Origin: Actinomycetes bacterium | Lineage (GTDB): Bacteria; Actinomycetota; Actinomycetes; Actinomycetales; Micrococcaceae | NCBI GenBank assembly: GCA_023426375.1 | Contig: JAFAAV010000014.1 | Span: 1 to 18,659 of the forward strand | Reading direction: 5' to 3' | Length of the DNA stretch: 18,659 nucleotides | Shown here: piece after piece, positions 7,607-13,010 of the stretch | Layout of the letters: the number at the start of each line of letters is the position of its first letter | Position numbering within the stretch: the stretch's first letter is position 1 | Translations under genes and position numbers: made by a program | The notes under the pieces: generated by a model | Database searches by the model: none | What the model was told of the DNA's origin: nothing | The model's input: the letters and a program-made list of their open reading frames with translations, nothing else

Positions 7607-7764
7607 CTTTTGCCATGCTGACCATGGTGCTGGGGGCGTTCTTTGCCGGTGGTGCCATTTCTTTCAAGCAGCAGAAGAAGCCGCTGTGGTCGGTGCTGCT
7701 CTTGGCAGTCATCGCGCTGGCTCTGATCATTTACGGCGCGTATTCCTGGATCACGTCCCTGTAG
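7603..7764 (+). CDS. Small two-helix membrane protein between hisH and priA
   Basis: A 53-residue protein starting at GTG 7603 and overlapping the hisH stop by GTGA. GGAGG at 7591-7595 inside hisH is ideally placed 7 nt ahead. Two hydrophobic segments (about residues 4-20, AMLTMVLGAFFAGGAI, and 30-48, VLLLAVIALALIIYGAY) flank a basic turn KQQKKPLW, so both ends would lie on the same side, probably outside. I do not recognise a named family. The strong ribosome site, exact coupling and clean hydrophobic pattern argue that it is a real gene rather than chance. Its place in the his operon suggests co-expression but not a defined function. Confidence 0.75.
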   Translation: MTFAMLTMVLGAFFAGGAISFKQQKKPLWSVLLLAVIALALIIYGAYSWITSL

Positions 7765-7770
7765 TTTCCC

Positions 7771-7785
7771 GCCGCGGGTCGCGGC
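7771..7785 (+). other. Small GC-rich hairpin after the small membrane gene
   Basis: GCCGCG-GGT-CGCGGC forms a 6-bp stem with a 3-nt loop, followed by ATCATTTCG. It could weaken readthrough from the upstream genes into priA. The T-tract is too poor to call a terminator. Confidence 0.35.
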
Positions 7786-7805
7786 ATCATTTCGTGTAGT
7801 CAGTG

Positions 7806-7821
7806 GGCGGTATTCACCGCC
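7806..7821 (+). other. Inverted repeat beside the priA ribosome site
   Basis: GGCGGT-ATTC-ACCGCC is a perfect 6-bp stem with a 4-nt loop, ending 3 nt before the AAGGAG ribosome site of priA (7825-7830). In RNA it would place a hairpin directly against the initiation region; in DNA it could be an operator half-site pair. Confidence 0.4.
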
Positions 7822-7834
7822 GGTAAGGAGAACC

Positions 7835-8584
7835 ATGTCTCAGGAATTCAGCCCCCGTCTGGAATTGTTGCCCGCCGTGGACGTCCAGGACGGACAGGCC
7901 GTGCGCCTTGTCCAGGGCGAGGCAGGATCGGAAACCGGGTACGGCGATCCCGTGGAAGCTGCCCTCATGTGGCAAGAAGCCGGGGCTGAGTGGCTCCACC
8001 TGGTCGACCTCGATGCGGCGTTCGGTCGCGGCGACAACATCGACGTGCTGCGTCGTGTGGCCGAGCGGATCGAGATGAAGATCGAGATGTCCGGCGGAAT
8101 CCGTGACGACGAATCCCTCGAGCGGGTTCTCTCCCTCAACCCCGCCCGCATCAACTTGGGCACCGCCGCCCTCGAGAACCCCGAGTGGACCCAGCGCGTG
8201 ATTGCCGAGCACGGGGACGTTATCGCCGTGGGGCTGGACGTTCGTGGCACCACCCTGGCCGCTCGCGGCTGGACCAAGGAAGGCGGCGATCTCTGGGAGG
8301 TCCTTGATCGCCTCGAGGCCGACGGCTGTTCCCGCTACGTGGTCACGGACGTGACCAAGGACGGCACGCTCAAGGGCCCCAACGTGGAGTTGCTGGCCGA
8401 GGTGGCCCGTCGCACCGACAAGCCGGTCGTCGCCTCCGGCGGCGTTTCCTCCCTCGAAGACATCGCTGCGCTGCGCGAACTCGTGCCCGTGGGCGTCGAG
8501 GGTGCCATCGTGGGTAAGGCTCTCTACGCGGGTAAGTTCACGCTGCCCGAGGCTCTTGAAGTGGCCGGCCGCCCGAATGCCTGA
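7835..8584 (+). CDS. priA: Phosphoribosyl isomerase PriA (HisA/TrpF dual enzyme)
   Basis: A 249-residue (beta/alpha)8 barrel. It isomerises ProFAR to PRFAR in histidine synthesis and, in actinobacteria that lack trpF, also isomerises phosphoribosyl anthranilate for tryptophan. The general acid/base aspartates are D16 in LPAVDVQDGQAVRL and D176 in TDVTKDGTLKGPN. SGGIRDDESL and ASGGVSSLEDI are the two phosphate-binding loops. The ATG has AAGGAG 4 nt ahead. I infer bifunctionality from the actinobacterial setting and the PriA-like sequence; trpF absence cannot be checked here. The stop overlaps the start of the SseB-family gene by 8 nt. Confidence 0.95.
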   Translation: MSQEFSPRLELLPAVDVQDGQAVRLVQGEAGSETGYGDPVEAALMWQEAGAEWLHLVDLDAAFGRGDNIDVLRRVAERIEMKIEMSGGIRDDESLERVLSLNPARINLGTAALENPEWTQRVIAEHGDVIAVGLDVRGTTLAARGWTKEGGDLWEVLDRLEADGCSRYVVTDVTKDGTLKGPNVELLAEVARRTDKPVVASGGVSSLEDIAALRELVPVGVEGAIVGKALYAGKFTLPEALEVAGRPNA

Positions 8585-9437
8585 AAGCTCCGACCCCCGT
8601 CCGCTGCCCGCGCACATCGCTGCGCAACTGCGCTCGGCCGGCGGTAGCGAGGACACCGGCGGCCAGGCGTGGGAGGGGCGCAACCTGGGGGAGGGCACGA
8701 GCCACACACACCTCTTTCCCGACGACGACGGCGCCGCGGCACCCGGGATTGCCGCCGCCTTGGCAGCGTGGCGAGCAGGGCGCGCCTCCGAATCCGAAGT
8801 CGTTGCCGCACTCCCCGGCATCAGGGTGTTCGTGCCGATCGTGGCAGAGGTCTCCCATTCGGAGATCACCGAACACGGGCTCATCTCCGACAAGGAGGCC
8901 GACATGGCCCTGGTGAGTCTGCGGACCGCCGACGGTCGCAAGGCTCTGCCGGTGTTCACCGCTGTGGATGAACTGTCCGCGTGGAACTCTCAGGCGCGAC
9001 CCGTTGCGGTGGATATCCGCAAGGCAGCGCTGTCCGCGGTTCAGGACGGTTCGGATTTGCTGGTTGTGAATCCGGGTTCTGACCCGGCCTTCGTAGTGCG
9101 TCGCCCCGCGATGTGGTGCGTGGCGAAAGACATGGCCTGGACGCCGTCGTACCTGGATTTCTCCGTGGACGACGCCGTTCTGCGTGCCGCCCTGGACATG
9201 GAGCACATTGTCTCCGCACGCACCGAGCCAGGCCCCGGGATCAATGGGAAGAGATCGGACGGCGCACTGTTGAAGGGCGGAGCCACGGGTCCGGAACTCC
9301 TGATCGTGTTGCAACTGACTCCAGGACTGACTCAAGAAATGGTTCAGGCCACGATCGGCCAGTACCAGCAGAAGCTGGTCACCGAGCCGATCATGGCCGA
9401 GAACGTTGATTCCTTGGGGCTTCGCCTGACCGCTTAG
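8577..9437 (+). CDS. SseB-family protein of unknown function
   Basis: A 286-residue cytoplasmic protein resembling the SseB N-terminal domain family (enhanced serine sensitivity protein B), often found next to hisA/priA in actinobacteria. After a polar N-terminal 65 residues, the SseB-like region includes IRVFVPIVAEV, DMALVSLRTADGRKALPVFTAVDELSAW and VDIRKAALSAVQDGSDLLVVNPGS. No signal peptide or membrane segment is seen. The ATG at 8577 overlaps the priA stop by 8 nt, implying translational coupling; no good Shine-Dalgarno is visible. Its TAG shares 3 nt with the stop codon of the convergent DUF1844 gene. The family's link to serine sensitivity comes from E. coli and should not be read as a type III secretion role. 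Confidence 0.85.
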   Translation: MPESSDPRPLPAHIAAQLRSAGGSEDTGGQAWEGRNLGEGTSHTHLFPDDDGAAAPGIAAALAAWRAGRASESEVVAALPGIRVFVPIVAEVSHSEITEHGLISDKEADMALVSLRTADGRKALPVFTAVDELSAWNSQARPVAVDIRKAALSAVQDGSDLLVVNPGSDPAFVVRRPAMWCVAKDMAWTPSYLDFSVDDAVLRAALDMEHIVSARTEPGPGINGKRSDGALLKGGATGPELLIVLQLTPGLTQEMVQATIGQYQQKLVTEPIMAENVDSLGLRLTA

Positions 9438-9859
9438 CCGAACACCGGGCCGGTGAACTTCTCACCGGGGCCGGAACCGGGGGCGTCCGGGAACGGGGAT
9501 GCCTCACGGAAGGCCAACTGCAGGGACTTCAAACCGTCACGCAGGGGAGCGGCGTGCTGCGAGCCGATTTCCGGAGCGGCGGCGGTGACGTAGCCGGCCA
9601 GGGCAGTGATGAGCTTGCGGGCTTCGTCCAGATCCTTGAGTTCCTCGGCGTCGTCGCCGGCGGCCAGACCGCACTTGACCGCGGCAGCGCTCATGAGGTG
9701 AACCGCGGCGGTGGTGATGACCTCGACCGCGGGAACCTCCGCGATGTCGCGCATTTGCTCATTGACCGCCTCGACGGTCTCGTCGGGGGCGCCGTGTGCG
9801 TCGTGGCCCTGGGTGTTGTCGTCGAATTCGAAGCGCTCGTTGCGCGGTGCATCGGTCAT
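9434..9859 (-). CDS. DUF1844 domain-containing protein
   Basis: A 141-residue protein whose middle (about residues 38-112: EVPAVEVITTAAVHLMSAAAVKCGL, then DLDEARKLITALAGYV) matches the helical DUF1844 family, commonly encoded beside infC in actinobacteria. The N-terminus is acidic and polar and the C-terminus is Gly/Pro-rich. No catalytic motif is known or seen, and no true transmembrane helix. The ATG at 9859 is immediately preceded by a -10 element at the spacing expected for a leaderless transcript, with no Shine-Dalgarno. A perfect inverted repeat covers the -35 region. The stop codons of this gene and the SseB-family gene interlock (9434-9437), so no room exists for a normal terminator. 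Confidence 0.88.
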   Translation of the reverse strand: MTDAPRNERFEFDDNTQGHDAHGAPDETVEAVNEQMRDIAEVPAVEVITTAAVHLMSAAAVKCGLAAGDDAEELKDLDEARKLITALAGYVTAAAPEIGSQHAAPLRDGLKSLQLAFREASPFPDAPGSGPGEKFTGPVFG

Positions 9860-9865
9860 GGATCT

Positions 9866-9871
9866 ACTCTA
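9866..9871 (-). promoter_or_regulatory. DUF1844 gene -10 element, leaderless type
   Basis: On the minus strand TAGAGT, fitting TANNNT, is followed by 6 nt and then the ATG, so transcription should begin at or next to the A of the start codon. The spacing is identical to that at hisC. No canonical -35 is visible. Confidence 0.55.
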
Positions 9872-9876
9872 AAACA

Positions 9877-9896
9877 GTCCTGTGACACCACAGGAC
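9877..9896. promoter_or_regulatory. Perfect palindrome at the DUF1844 promoter, likely operator
   Basis: GTCCTGTG-ACAC-CACAGGAC is an 8-bp perfect inverted repeat with a 4-nt centre. Relative to a leaderless start at 9859 it spans about -18 to -37, the spacer and -35 zone, where a dimeric regulator would block or recruit RNA polymerase. On the minus strand it is followed by TGTTTT, so a terminator for antisense readthrough is an alternative. It does not match the LexA, NrdR or CRP/GlxR consensus patterns I know. Confidence 0.6.
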
Positions 9897-9964
9897 GGCC
9901 CGCTGTGGACGGTGCGGGAGTCGAGGATCACTCCCACGGTTCGCGCTCATCGCGTCCCATGCGC

Positions 9965-9970
9965 TAAACT
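9965..9970 (+). promoter_or_regulatory. infC operon -10 element
   Basis: TAAACT fits TANNNT well. The nearest -35 candidate (TTCGCG at 9940-9945, 19-nt spacing) is weak. The predicted start near 9977 gives a 5' leader of about 228 nt before the infC start, and puts the GTGGAGGT segment about 10 nt into the transcript. Confidence 0.6.
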
Positions 9971-9976
9971 ATTGGG

Positions 9977-10204
9977 CAGTGTGCAAGTGGAGGTAACTCC
10001 CACCCGCGTCCGCCCGCGTCAAACCGGGTTGTAGGACTACGGGTCAGTGACCGGAAATCCGAGGTCCACGCCGTGAGGTGTGTGATGTATCGGCATTTCT
10101 GATGACAGTGTGGTTTCAACCTCCGCTCGCGCCTATCGCAGCGGAGGTTTTTTGTTGCGGTAGTTCATAGCAACGGGGAAACCCACGAACATCAGGAGAT
10201 TGGC
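9977..10204 (+). promoter_or_regulatory. infC leader with possible antiterminator
   Basis: The 345-nt gap between DUF1844 and infC holds this leader. Near its 5' end GTGGAGGT (9987-9994) can fold locally with CTCCCAC (9997-10003, one bulge), or instead pair over 8 positions (one G-U) with ACCTCCGC (10119-10126), the 5' arm of the intrinsic terminator. These pairings exclude one another, the usual layout of a transcription attenuator. A 9-codon frame, GTG at 10046 to TGA at 10073-10075, lies within but has a weak ribosome site. I see no classical riboswitch or T-box. The effector is unknown; L20 or ribosome state would be natural candidates. Confidence 0.55.
10118..10153 (+). terminator. Intrinsic terminator/attenuator in the infC leader
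   Basis: AACCTCCGCT (10118-10127) pairs perfectly with AGCGGAGGTT (10140-10149) around a 12-nt loop, followed directly by a run of six T (10148-10153). This is the most canonical intrinsic terminator in the window, and it sits between the operon promoter and infC, about 52 nt before the start codon. That position implies regulated readthrough. Confidence 0.85.
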
Positions 10205-11275
10205 ATTAGCGATCCACGTATCAATGACAGAATCCGTGTCCCGGAGGTCCGCCTTGTCGGACCCGGCGGCGAGCAGGTTGGCATCGTACGCGTCCAGGAC
10301 GCACTGCGGCTAGCACGCGAATCGGATCTCGATCTGGTCGAGGTCGCACCCAACGCCAAGCCTCCGGTGGCCAAGCTCATGGACTTCGGCAAGTACAAGT
10401 ACGAGGCCGCGGTCAAGGCTCGTGAGGCACGCAAGAACCAGGCGAACACGGTGCTCAAGGAAGTCCGGTTCCGCCTGAAGATCGACACTCACGACTATGA
10501 GACCAAGGTCGGTCACGCCAAGCGTTTTCTCTCCGCTGGTGACAAGGTCAAGGCCATGATCCAGTTCCGCGGTCGTGAGCAGCAGCGCCCCGAGATGGGT
10601 GTCCGTTTGCTCGAGCGTCTGGCGGATGACGTTGCCGAGGTGGGCGTGGTGGAAACCAACCCCCGCGTTGACGGTCGCAACATGGTCATGGTTATCGGTC
10701 CGTTGAAGAACAAGGCCGAGGCTCGCGCCGAGGCCCGTCGTCAGAAGCAGCGCGACGATTCCAAGGCGGACAACGAGCGGAAGCAGCGGGTGGACACTTC
10801 CAACGCTGCTCCGGTCACCCAGTCCATCGGGGATGCATTCCCGGAGGAACTGCGGAGCAAGGCCTCTGCACCGGAGACCACGGAGGAGACCCCGGCTCAG
10901 AACACCGAGCAGGCCAAGGTTTCGGACCAGGTCGACGCCAAGGCGGAGTCCACTCAGGACGAGGCACCCAAGGCCGAGCCCAAGGTCGTGGACGCACCGG
11001 CTGTTGATCCCAAGATCGGTCAGGCTGCCCCGGCAGTGACCGAGACCGAGGAAGAAGCCGAAAAGCGTACCGCGGCTGCTGAGGAAGCTCCCGCGGAGAA
11101 GCCCAAGGCAGCGGCATCGCCGTCCAAGCCCAAGGCAGCTCCGAAGCCGGCATCGGCTGAGAAGCCCAAGGCGGCTTCTGCGGCCAAGCCCAAGGCTGCT
11201 CCCAAGCCGGCTGCGGCTCCGAAGCCCGGTGCCCCCAAGCCCGGAGCTCCCAAGCCGGGCCCCGCTAAGCGCTGA
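10205..11275 (+). CDS. infC: Translation initiation factor IF-3, AUU start, long C-terminal tail
   Basis: IF-3 binds the 30S subunit, keeps it from joining 50S and rejects wrong start codons. The IF-3 N-domain begins ISDPRINDRIRVPEVRLVGP, with no ATG, GTG or TTG in frame ahead of it. ATT at 10205 has AGGAG 6 nt upstream and is the only sensible start; the first GTG (10367, residue 55) would delete most of the N-domain. Residues 1-75 form the N-domain, with the linker and C-domain to about 167 (LMDFGKYKYEAAVKAREARK, KIDTHDYETK, QFRGREQQRP). Residues 168-356 are a disordered tail: first acidic and Gln/Thr-rich, then Ala/Pro/Lys repeats (KPKAA four times, KPG three times). Typical IF-3 is about 170-220 residues. 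AUU initiation is also used by E. coli infC for autoregulation. rpmI follows after 125 nt. Confidence 0.95.
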   Translation: MSDPRINDRIRVPEVRLVGPGGEQVGIVRVQDALRLARESDLDLVEVAPNAKPPVAKLMDFGKYKYEAAVKAREARKNQANTVLKEVRFRLKIDTHDYETKVGHAKRFLSAGDKVKAMIQFRGREQQRPEMGVRLLERLADDVAEVGVVETNPRVDGRNMVMVIGPLKNKAEARAEARRQKQRDDSKADNERKQRVDTSNAAPVTQSIGDAFPEELRSKASAPETTEETPAQNTEQAKVSDQVDAKAESTQDEAPKAEPKVVDAPAVDPKIGQAAPAVTETEEEAEKRTAAAEEAPAEKPKAAASPSKPKAAPKPASAEKPKAASAAKPKAAPKPAAAPKPGAPKPGAPKPGPAKR

Positions 11276-11303
11276 GGCGCGCAGCACACAGTGAATTGAC
11301 AGC

Positions 11304-11361
11304 GTTGGGCGTGTAACACGCTCAACACAAGCGTGGCCGTCGCTTGCGAGCGGCGGCCCAC
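11304..11361 (+). other. Two hairpins in the infC-rpmI spacer
   Basis: GTTGGGCGTG-TAA-CACGCTCAAC (11304-11326) forms 10 bp with one G-U pair. Just after it, GTGGCCGTCGCT (11333-11344) pairs with AGCGGCGGCCCAC (11349-11361) around a TGCG loop, with one bulge and one wobble. Neither is followed by a T-tract. Known L20 operators lie in or before this region of the operon in other bacteria, so a translational control element for L35/L20 is possible but unproven. Confidence 0.5.
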
Positions 11362-11400
11362 CGGTGTGCGTCACCGGTTGAACCAAAGGAGACGGCCACC

Positions 11401-11598
11401 ATGCCGAAGATGAAGACCCACAGTGGAGCTAAGAAGCGTTTCAAGCTCACCGGTTCGGGCAAGGTCAAGCGTCAGCAGGCCAACCGCCGCCACTACTTGG
11501 AGCACAAGTCTTCGCGACTGACCCGCCGCCTCGCGAGCGATCAGATCGTGAGCACCCCGGGCGAGGCCAAGGCCATCAAGCGGATGCTGGGCAAGTAA
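11401..11598 (+). CDS. rpmI: 50S ribosomal protein L35
   Basis: A 65-residue, strongly basic ribosomal protein. MPKMKTHSGAKKRFKLTGSGK at the N-terminus and the HYLEHKSS and KRMLG segments are diagnostic of L35, as is the length. The ATG at 11401 has AAAGGAG at 11385-11391, 9 nt ahead; the frame remains open upstream, but that part is in the hairpin region and not L35-like. It sits in the conserved infC-rpmI-rplT order. L35 binds 23S rRNA late in 50S assembly. Confidence 0.98.
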   Translation: MPKMKTHSGAKKRFKLTGSGKVKRQQANRRHYLEHKSSRLTRRLASDQIVSTPGEAKAIKRMLGK

Positions 11599-11619
11599 GC
11601 CAGCGTTACACCAAGTTTT

Positions 11620-11673
11620 GTGCCGTGAGAGCGGCACCGTGAAGTTTGAGATTGTTCCGATCGTGATCGGAAC
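11620..11673 (+). other. Two hairpins in the rpmI-rplT spacer
   Basis: GTGCCG-TGAGAG-CGGCAC (11620-11637) and GTTCCGAT-CGTG-ATCGGAAC (11654-11673) are perfect 6- and 8-bp stems. The second ends 8 nt before the rplT ribosome site AAGGAG (11682-11687). No T-tract follows either. They may control rplT translation or mRNA processing. Confidence 0.5.
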
Positions 11674-11694
11674 CGAACCGTAAGGAGTACACAC

Positions 11695-12081
11695 GTGGCA
11701 CGTGTGAAGCGGGCGGTCAACGCCCACAAGAAGCGTCGTGAAATTTTGGAGATGGCCTCCGGTTACCGCGGACAGCGTTCGCGCCTGTACCGCAAGGCCA
11801 AGGAACAGGTGCTGCACTCGTACACCTACTCCTACAACGACCGTCGCAAGAAGAAGGGCGATTTCCGTCGCCTGTGGATCCAGCGCATCAACGCTGCTTC
11901 CCGCGCCAACGGCCTGACCTACAACCGTTTCATCCAGGGCCTGAAGGCCGCTGAGGTTGAGGTGGACCGTCGCATGCTGGCAGAGCTGGCCGTCAACGAC
12001 GCCAACGCTTTCGCCGCTCTGGTCAAGGTTGCCAAGGACGCACTGCCGGAGGACACCTCCGCACCGCGCAACGCTGCCTGA
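11695..12081 (+). CDS. rplT: 50S ribosomal protein L20
   Basis: A 128-residue L20, needed early in 50S assembly and, in E. coli and Bacillus, the autogenous repressor of its own operon. ARVKRAVNAHKKRREILEMASGYRGQRSRLYRKAKEQ is the classic basic N-terminal helix, and the C-terminal globular domain (NRFIQGLKAAEVEVDRRMLAELA, AFAALVKVAKDAL) follows. A short extension after about residue 120 is slightly longer than in many bacteria. The start is GTG at 11695 with AAGGAG 7 nt ahead. The RNA methyltransferase begins 8 nt after its stop. Confidence 0.98.
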   Translation: MARVKRAVNAHKKRREILEMASGYRGQRSRLYRKAKEQVLHSYTYSYNDRRKKKGDFRRLWIQRINAASRANGLTYNRFIQGLKAAEVEVDRRMLAELAVNDANAFAALVKVAKDALPEDTSAPRNAA

Positions 12082-12089
12082 TCAGGTTC

Positions 12090-13010
12090 GTGAACTTCAC
12101 CGAGCGCCTGGGAGACCGGCTGCTGTCCAACACCCGTTCTGATCGGGTTCGCGACGTAGCCGCGTTGACCAGGCGCTCGGTTCGTTCCAAGCGCGGAGTG
12201 TTCCGTGCCGAGGGCCCGCAGAACGTGCGCGAAGCACTGCGGCTCGCCCTTTCCGACGCACCACACCACGGCTTGCCGGGACTGGACGCCGTCTACGCCA
12301 CCGAGGCGGAGCTGGAGCGCCACCCGGAGATCGCCGCTGATTTGGAAGCTGTGTCCGAGCGCGGGGGAGTGTTCATCCGCGCTGTCAGCCCCGAGGTGCT
12401 CGCGGCCATGACCGACGCCGTGACGCCCCAGGGCATGCTGGCCGTCTGTTCCCTTCCCGCTCTGGACCTCCACGAGGCACTGGCACCTGCCGATCTGGCC
12501 TGCGTGTTGGTCCGTGTCCAGGACCCCGGTAACGCGGGTACGGTCGTGCGCGCCGCGGATGCCGCCGGCGCCGGGGCTGCCGTGTTCACTTCCGGCAGCG
12601 TGGATCCGTTCAATCCCAAAGCTGTGCGTTCCTCGGCCGGTTCGCTGTTCCACGTCCCGGTCGTCACGGGCGCGGACCTGGCCGACGTCGCTCACGCCGC
12701 CCATGAGCGCGGCTCAGGTATCCTCGCCGCGGATGGTTACGCGAGCGTGTCCGTGGATGAGCTCGCCGACGCCGCTCTGTTGCGTTCCGCGGGTGTCGCA
12801 CCTGCCGCGGACATGGCCTACGACCTGTCCCGCCCCACCGCATGGCTGTTCGGGAATGAGGCCCAGGGTCTCACCGACGACGAAAAGGCGCACGCCGATC
12901 TGGCCGTGGCCGTGCCGCTCTACGGAGCCGCAGAATCCCTCAACGTGGGCACTGCAGCCACAGTCTGCTTGTACTCTTCGGCGCGAGCCCAGCGCCGCGC
13001 CCACTCATGA
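12090..13010 (+). CDS. TrmH/SpoU-family RNA 2'-O-methyltransferase
   Basis: A 306-residue SPOUT-class methyltransferase, probably acting on rRNA or tRNA with S-adenosylmethionine. The first ~120 residues are an L30e-like substrate-binding domain (RSKRGVFRAEGPQNVREAL). The catalytic domain has motif 1 as QDPGNAGTVVRAADA (N148, R154), motif 2 as WLFGNEAQGL (N256, E257) and motif 3 as VPLYGAAESLNVGTAA, which form the trefoil-knot cofactor site. The start is GTG at 12090, 8 nt after rplT, with only GATCAGG as a ribosome site. The position after infC-rpmI-rplT and before pheST is common in actinobacteria. It resembles 23S rRNA guanosine methyltransferases (RlmB/TsnR type), but the exact target is not readable. 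Confidence 0.92.
   Translation: MNFTERLGDRLLSNTRSDRVRDVAALTRRSVRSKRGVFRAEGPQNVREALRLALSDAPHHGLPGLDAVYATEAELERHPEIAADLEAVSERGGVFIRAVSPEVLAAMTDAVTPQGMLAVCSLPALDLHEALAPADLACVLVRVQDPGNAGTVVRAADAAGAGAAVFTSGSVDPFNPKAVRSSAGSLFHVPVVTGADLADVAHAAHERGSGILAADGYASVSVDELADAALLRSAGVAPAADMAYDLSRPTAWLFGNEAQGLTDDEKAHADLAVAVPLYGAAESLNVGTAATVCLYSSARAQRRAHS

Noticed and set aside
9450..9468. A hairpin (CCGGTGA/TCACCGG) at the end of the DUF1844 gene as a terminator for the his operon.
   Set aside because: It lies in coding sequence for Gly/Pro/Lys residues and has no T-tract on either strand, so codon content explains it adequately.
10310..11386. A 358-codon minus-strand frame opposite infC, rich in Leu/Gly/Arg/Ser repeats.
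   Set aside because: The repeats are the mirror of the Lys/Ala/Pro codons of the IF-3 tail; no independent support.
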